Assembly (NCBI RefSeq): GCF_905220565.1
Contig: NC_059421.1
Coordinates: 3,491,501-3,555,500, forward strand
From: Melitaea cinxia
Lineage: Eukaryota > Arthropoda > Insecta > Lepidoptera > Nymphalidae
DNA: 64,000 nucleotides
Reading direction: 5' to 3'
Shown: in pieces, positions 62,698-64,000 of the stretch
Layout of the letters: every line of letters starts with the position of its first letter
Position numbering within the stretch: position 1 is the stretch's first letter
The notes under the pieces: model-generated
What the model saw: only the letters and a program-made list of their open reading frames with translations
What the model was told of the DNA's origin: nothing
Databases searched by the model: none
Position numbers and translations under genes: made by a program

Positions 62698-63285
62698 AAC
62701 CAACTTCCAAAATAGGAGGAGGTTCTCTGTTTTTTTTTTGTGTGTTAGTTTTTTCAGAACTTTTTACTGGGTGGACCGATTTCGATGATTCTTTTTCGGA
62801 GATTTAACAATTACTTTTAGAGTTATATCTAATAATGCGTATTGGCTTGGCTATTTTTTTGTCGATCTACGTTGTATTATACCGTATAACTTTACACAGG
62901 GTATACCGATTTTGATGATTCTTATTTTAATCGAAAGCTGATGTTTGTTTTGTAGTTCTATTTAAATTTTATTGAGATATAATGAGTACTTTTTGAGTAA
63001 TATTTGATGACGTGAATATATGTGACGGAGCGTACGCGTCGCTGTCGTGACGCCATCTATCGGAACCCAATAATACTACTTCGGTTCGAACTATCGATCA
63101 AATAATGTTACACAGCCAGATCTTCTATAACGTAGTGAGCTGTATTATACACATGCAGTTTATTCTTTATACATAATTCTGATGATTCTTGTTTTAATCG
63201 AAAGCTGACGTATGTCTTGTCCATTTAAATTTGAACGAGATCTGATGACTACTTTTGTTATTTAAGTCGGTTTTTTTCGTTTGTG
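62698..63285. repeat. Dispersed repeat H with internal duplicated motif
   Basis: Begins AACCAACTTCCAAAATAGGA then GGAGGTT, and ends TATTTAAGTCGGTTTTTTTC, an inverted relative of the AACCAACTT start. The motif GATGATTCTT followed by GTTTTAATCGAAAGCTGA, or close variants, occurs at about 62784, 62915 and 63180. A reverse copy of one end lies at 53067-53095. Non-coding. Confidence 0.55.
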
Positions 63286-64000
63286 AGTAAACACAATTAT
63301 TGTGGTGTATGGTGGTGTTAACAGTACAGTGTAGTGTTCAAATGTTTTATAATATATTCTTATAGAATGTTTCAAATCAAATAAACAACGTTGTTATAGA
63401 ATTCCTTGTAAGACTGATGTAACTAAATATTTGATCCCATTACTACGGATTCAAATGCTAGAAACTTCAATTAGCTTAATTAAATTGCTCTAATGAATAT
63501 AATATCACTATAACAATAACAATTAAAGTACACTAAAAGTGCAGTATCCGTGTCAGATAACTGTCTAACTTCCCTGACCACGTGTGGTGGAGTCAGGTTC
63601 TTCCGCACAACGGTTATTGAGTTTTTATTGGAGTTTCAAGTGCTGTTACTGTAATGTCCCCGTGTTTTATGGAAAGGGATCTCATTGGCTCACTGACACA
63701 ACAAACTCTCTGACACGCTCGACTTCTACAAGGTCTTGACTGTTATTTACATACCGATGGGTTTCCTTATTTTTGCTTATTTTCTAGCTTTGATTGGTTG
63801 ACTATTGGGATTTTTTATCATTGGCAATTTCAGGATTACATTTCCAGGTTAATCGAAGGTTTATTTTGTGATTTTACATAAATTTCTTACTTCATGACCG
63901 TACTATATCAGCGTAACATTCATATTTTTTTTAAAGGTTCGTGCCACTTTACGATGGATTTTATCGTTTCACGCTTTATCTTAACACCTCACGCCACTAT
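63286..64000. other. AT-rich DNA, no feature recognised
   Basis: Nothing supported to the end of the window. Confidence 0.4.

Overview
This is eukaryotic, AT-rich, repeat-dominated DNA, most likely from a moth or butterfly (Lepidoptera). The inference rests on the mix of elements: a BEL/Pao LTR retrotransposon; two-ORF LINEs with A+T-rich tails; an RTE-type tail; an R4/Dong-like LINE next to TAA repeats; short Helitrons ending in a hairpin plus CTAG; and tRNA-headed SINEs ending in a GCAGTGG...ATAGGCTG-type tail. I recognise no host protein-coding gene, tRNA, rRNA or CRISPR. Every long ORF I can identify belongs to a mobile element.

Layout. 0.6-1.0 kb: GC-rich SINE-like repeat. 2.36-7.67 kb: BEL/Pao element on the minus strand, with 319-bp LTRs that I find identical, a TTTAT target duplication and a PBS, but a badly deleted pol. 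It sits in the A-rich tail of a LINE (about 7.7-12.7 kb, minus) whose ORF1 and ORF2 both look intact. 13.5 kb: a full SINE of family B. 13.8-23 kb: mostly unique AT-rich DNA with a hairpin MITE (16.97-17.12 kb), a SINE-A copy and dispersed repeats. 23.1-26.7 kb: a GC-rich single-ORF LINE (plus) with one frame break and a poly(A) tail, followed at once by a SINE-A copy. 27.4-29.2 kb: a cluster of Helitron-derived sequence containing four units of about 285 bp. 29.3-35.4 kb: a nested stack. A SINE-A copy is split by a 5.5-kb CR1-like LINE whose ORF1 carries a PHD finger. That LINE is itself hit by a SINE-B fragment (12-bp target duplication), and the distal SINE half is hit by a 217-bp LINE tail (14-bp target duplication). 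36-37.4 kb: SINE fragments and a possible LTR-plus-PBS remnant with a 38-bp tandem duplication. 40.3-41.6 kb: Helitron pieces around an antisense reverse-transcriptase relic. 45.4-49.1 kb: RTE tail, SINEs and dispersed repeats. 50.4-54.6 kb: LINE tail and three complete short Helitrons. 59.2-61.15 kb: a 5'-truncated R4/Dong-like LINE with a restriction-like endonuclease, followed by the tail of another LINE on the opposite strand. 62.7-63.3 kb: a dispersed repeat.

The elements relate to each other mainly as hosts and parasites. SINE-A, SINE-B and the RTE relic share a 3' tail, which suggests RTE machinery mobilises the SINEs. The BEL element lacks most of RT/RNase H, so its recent insertion implies help in trans. 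Family names come from motif recognition by eye; no database search was run.
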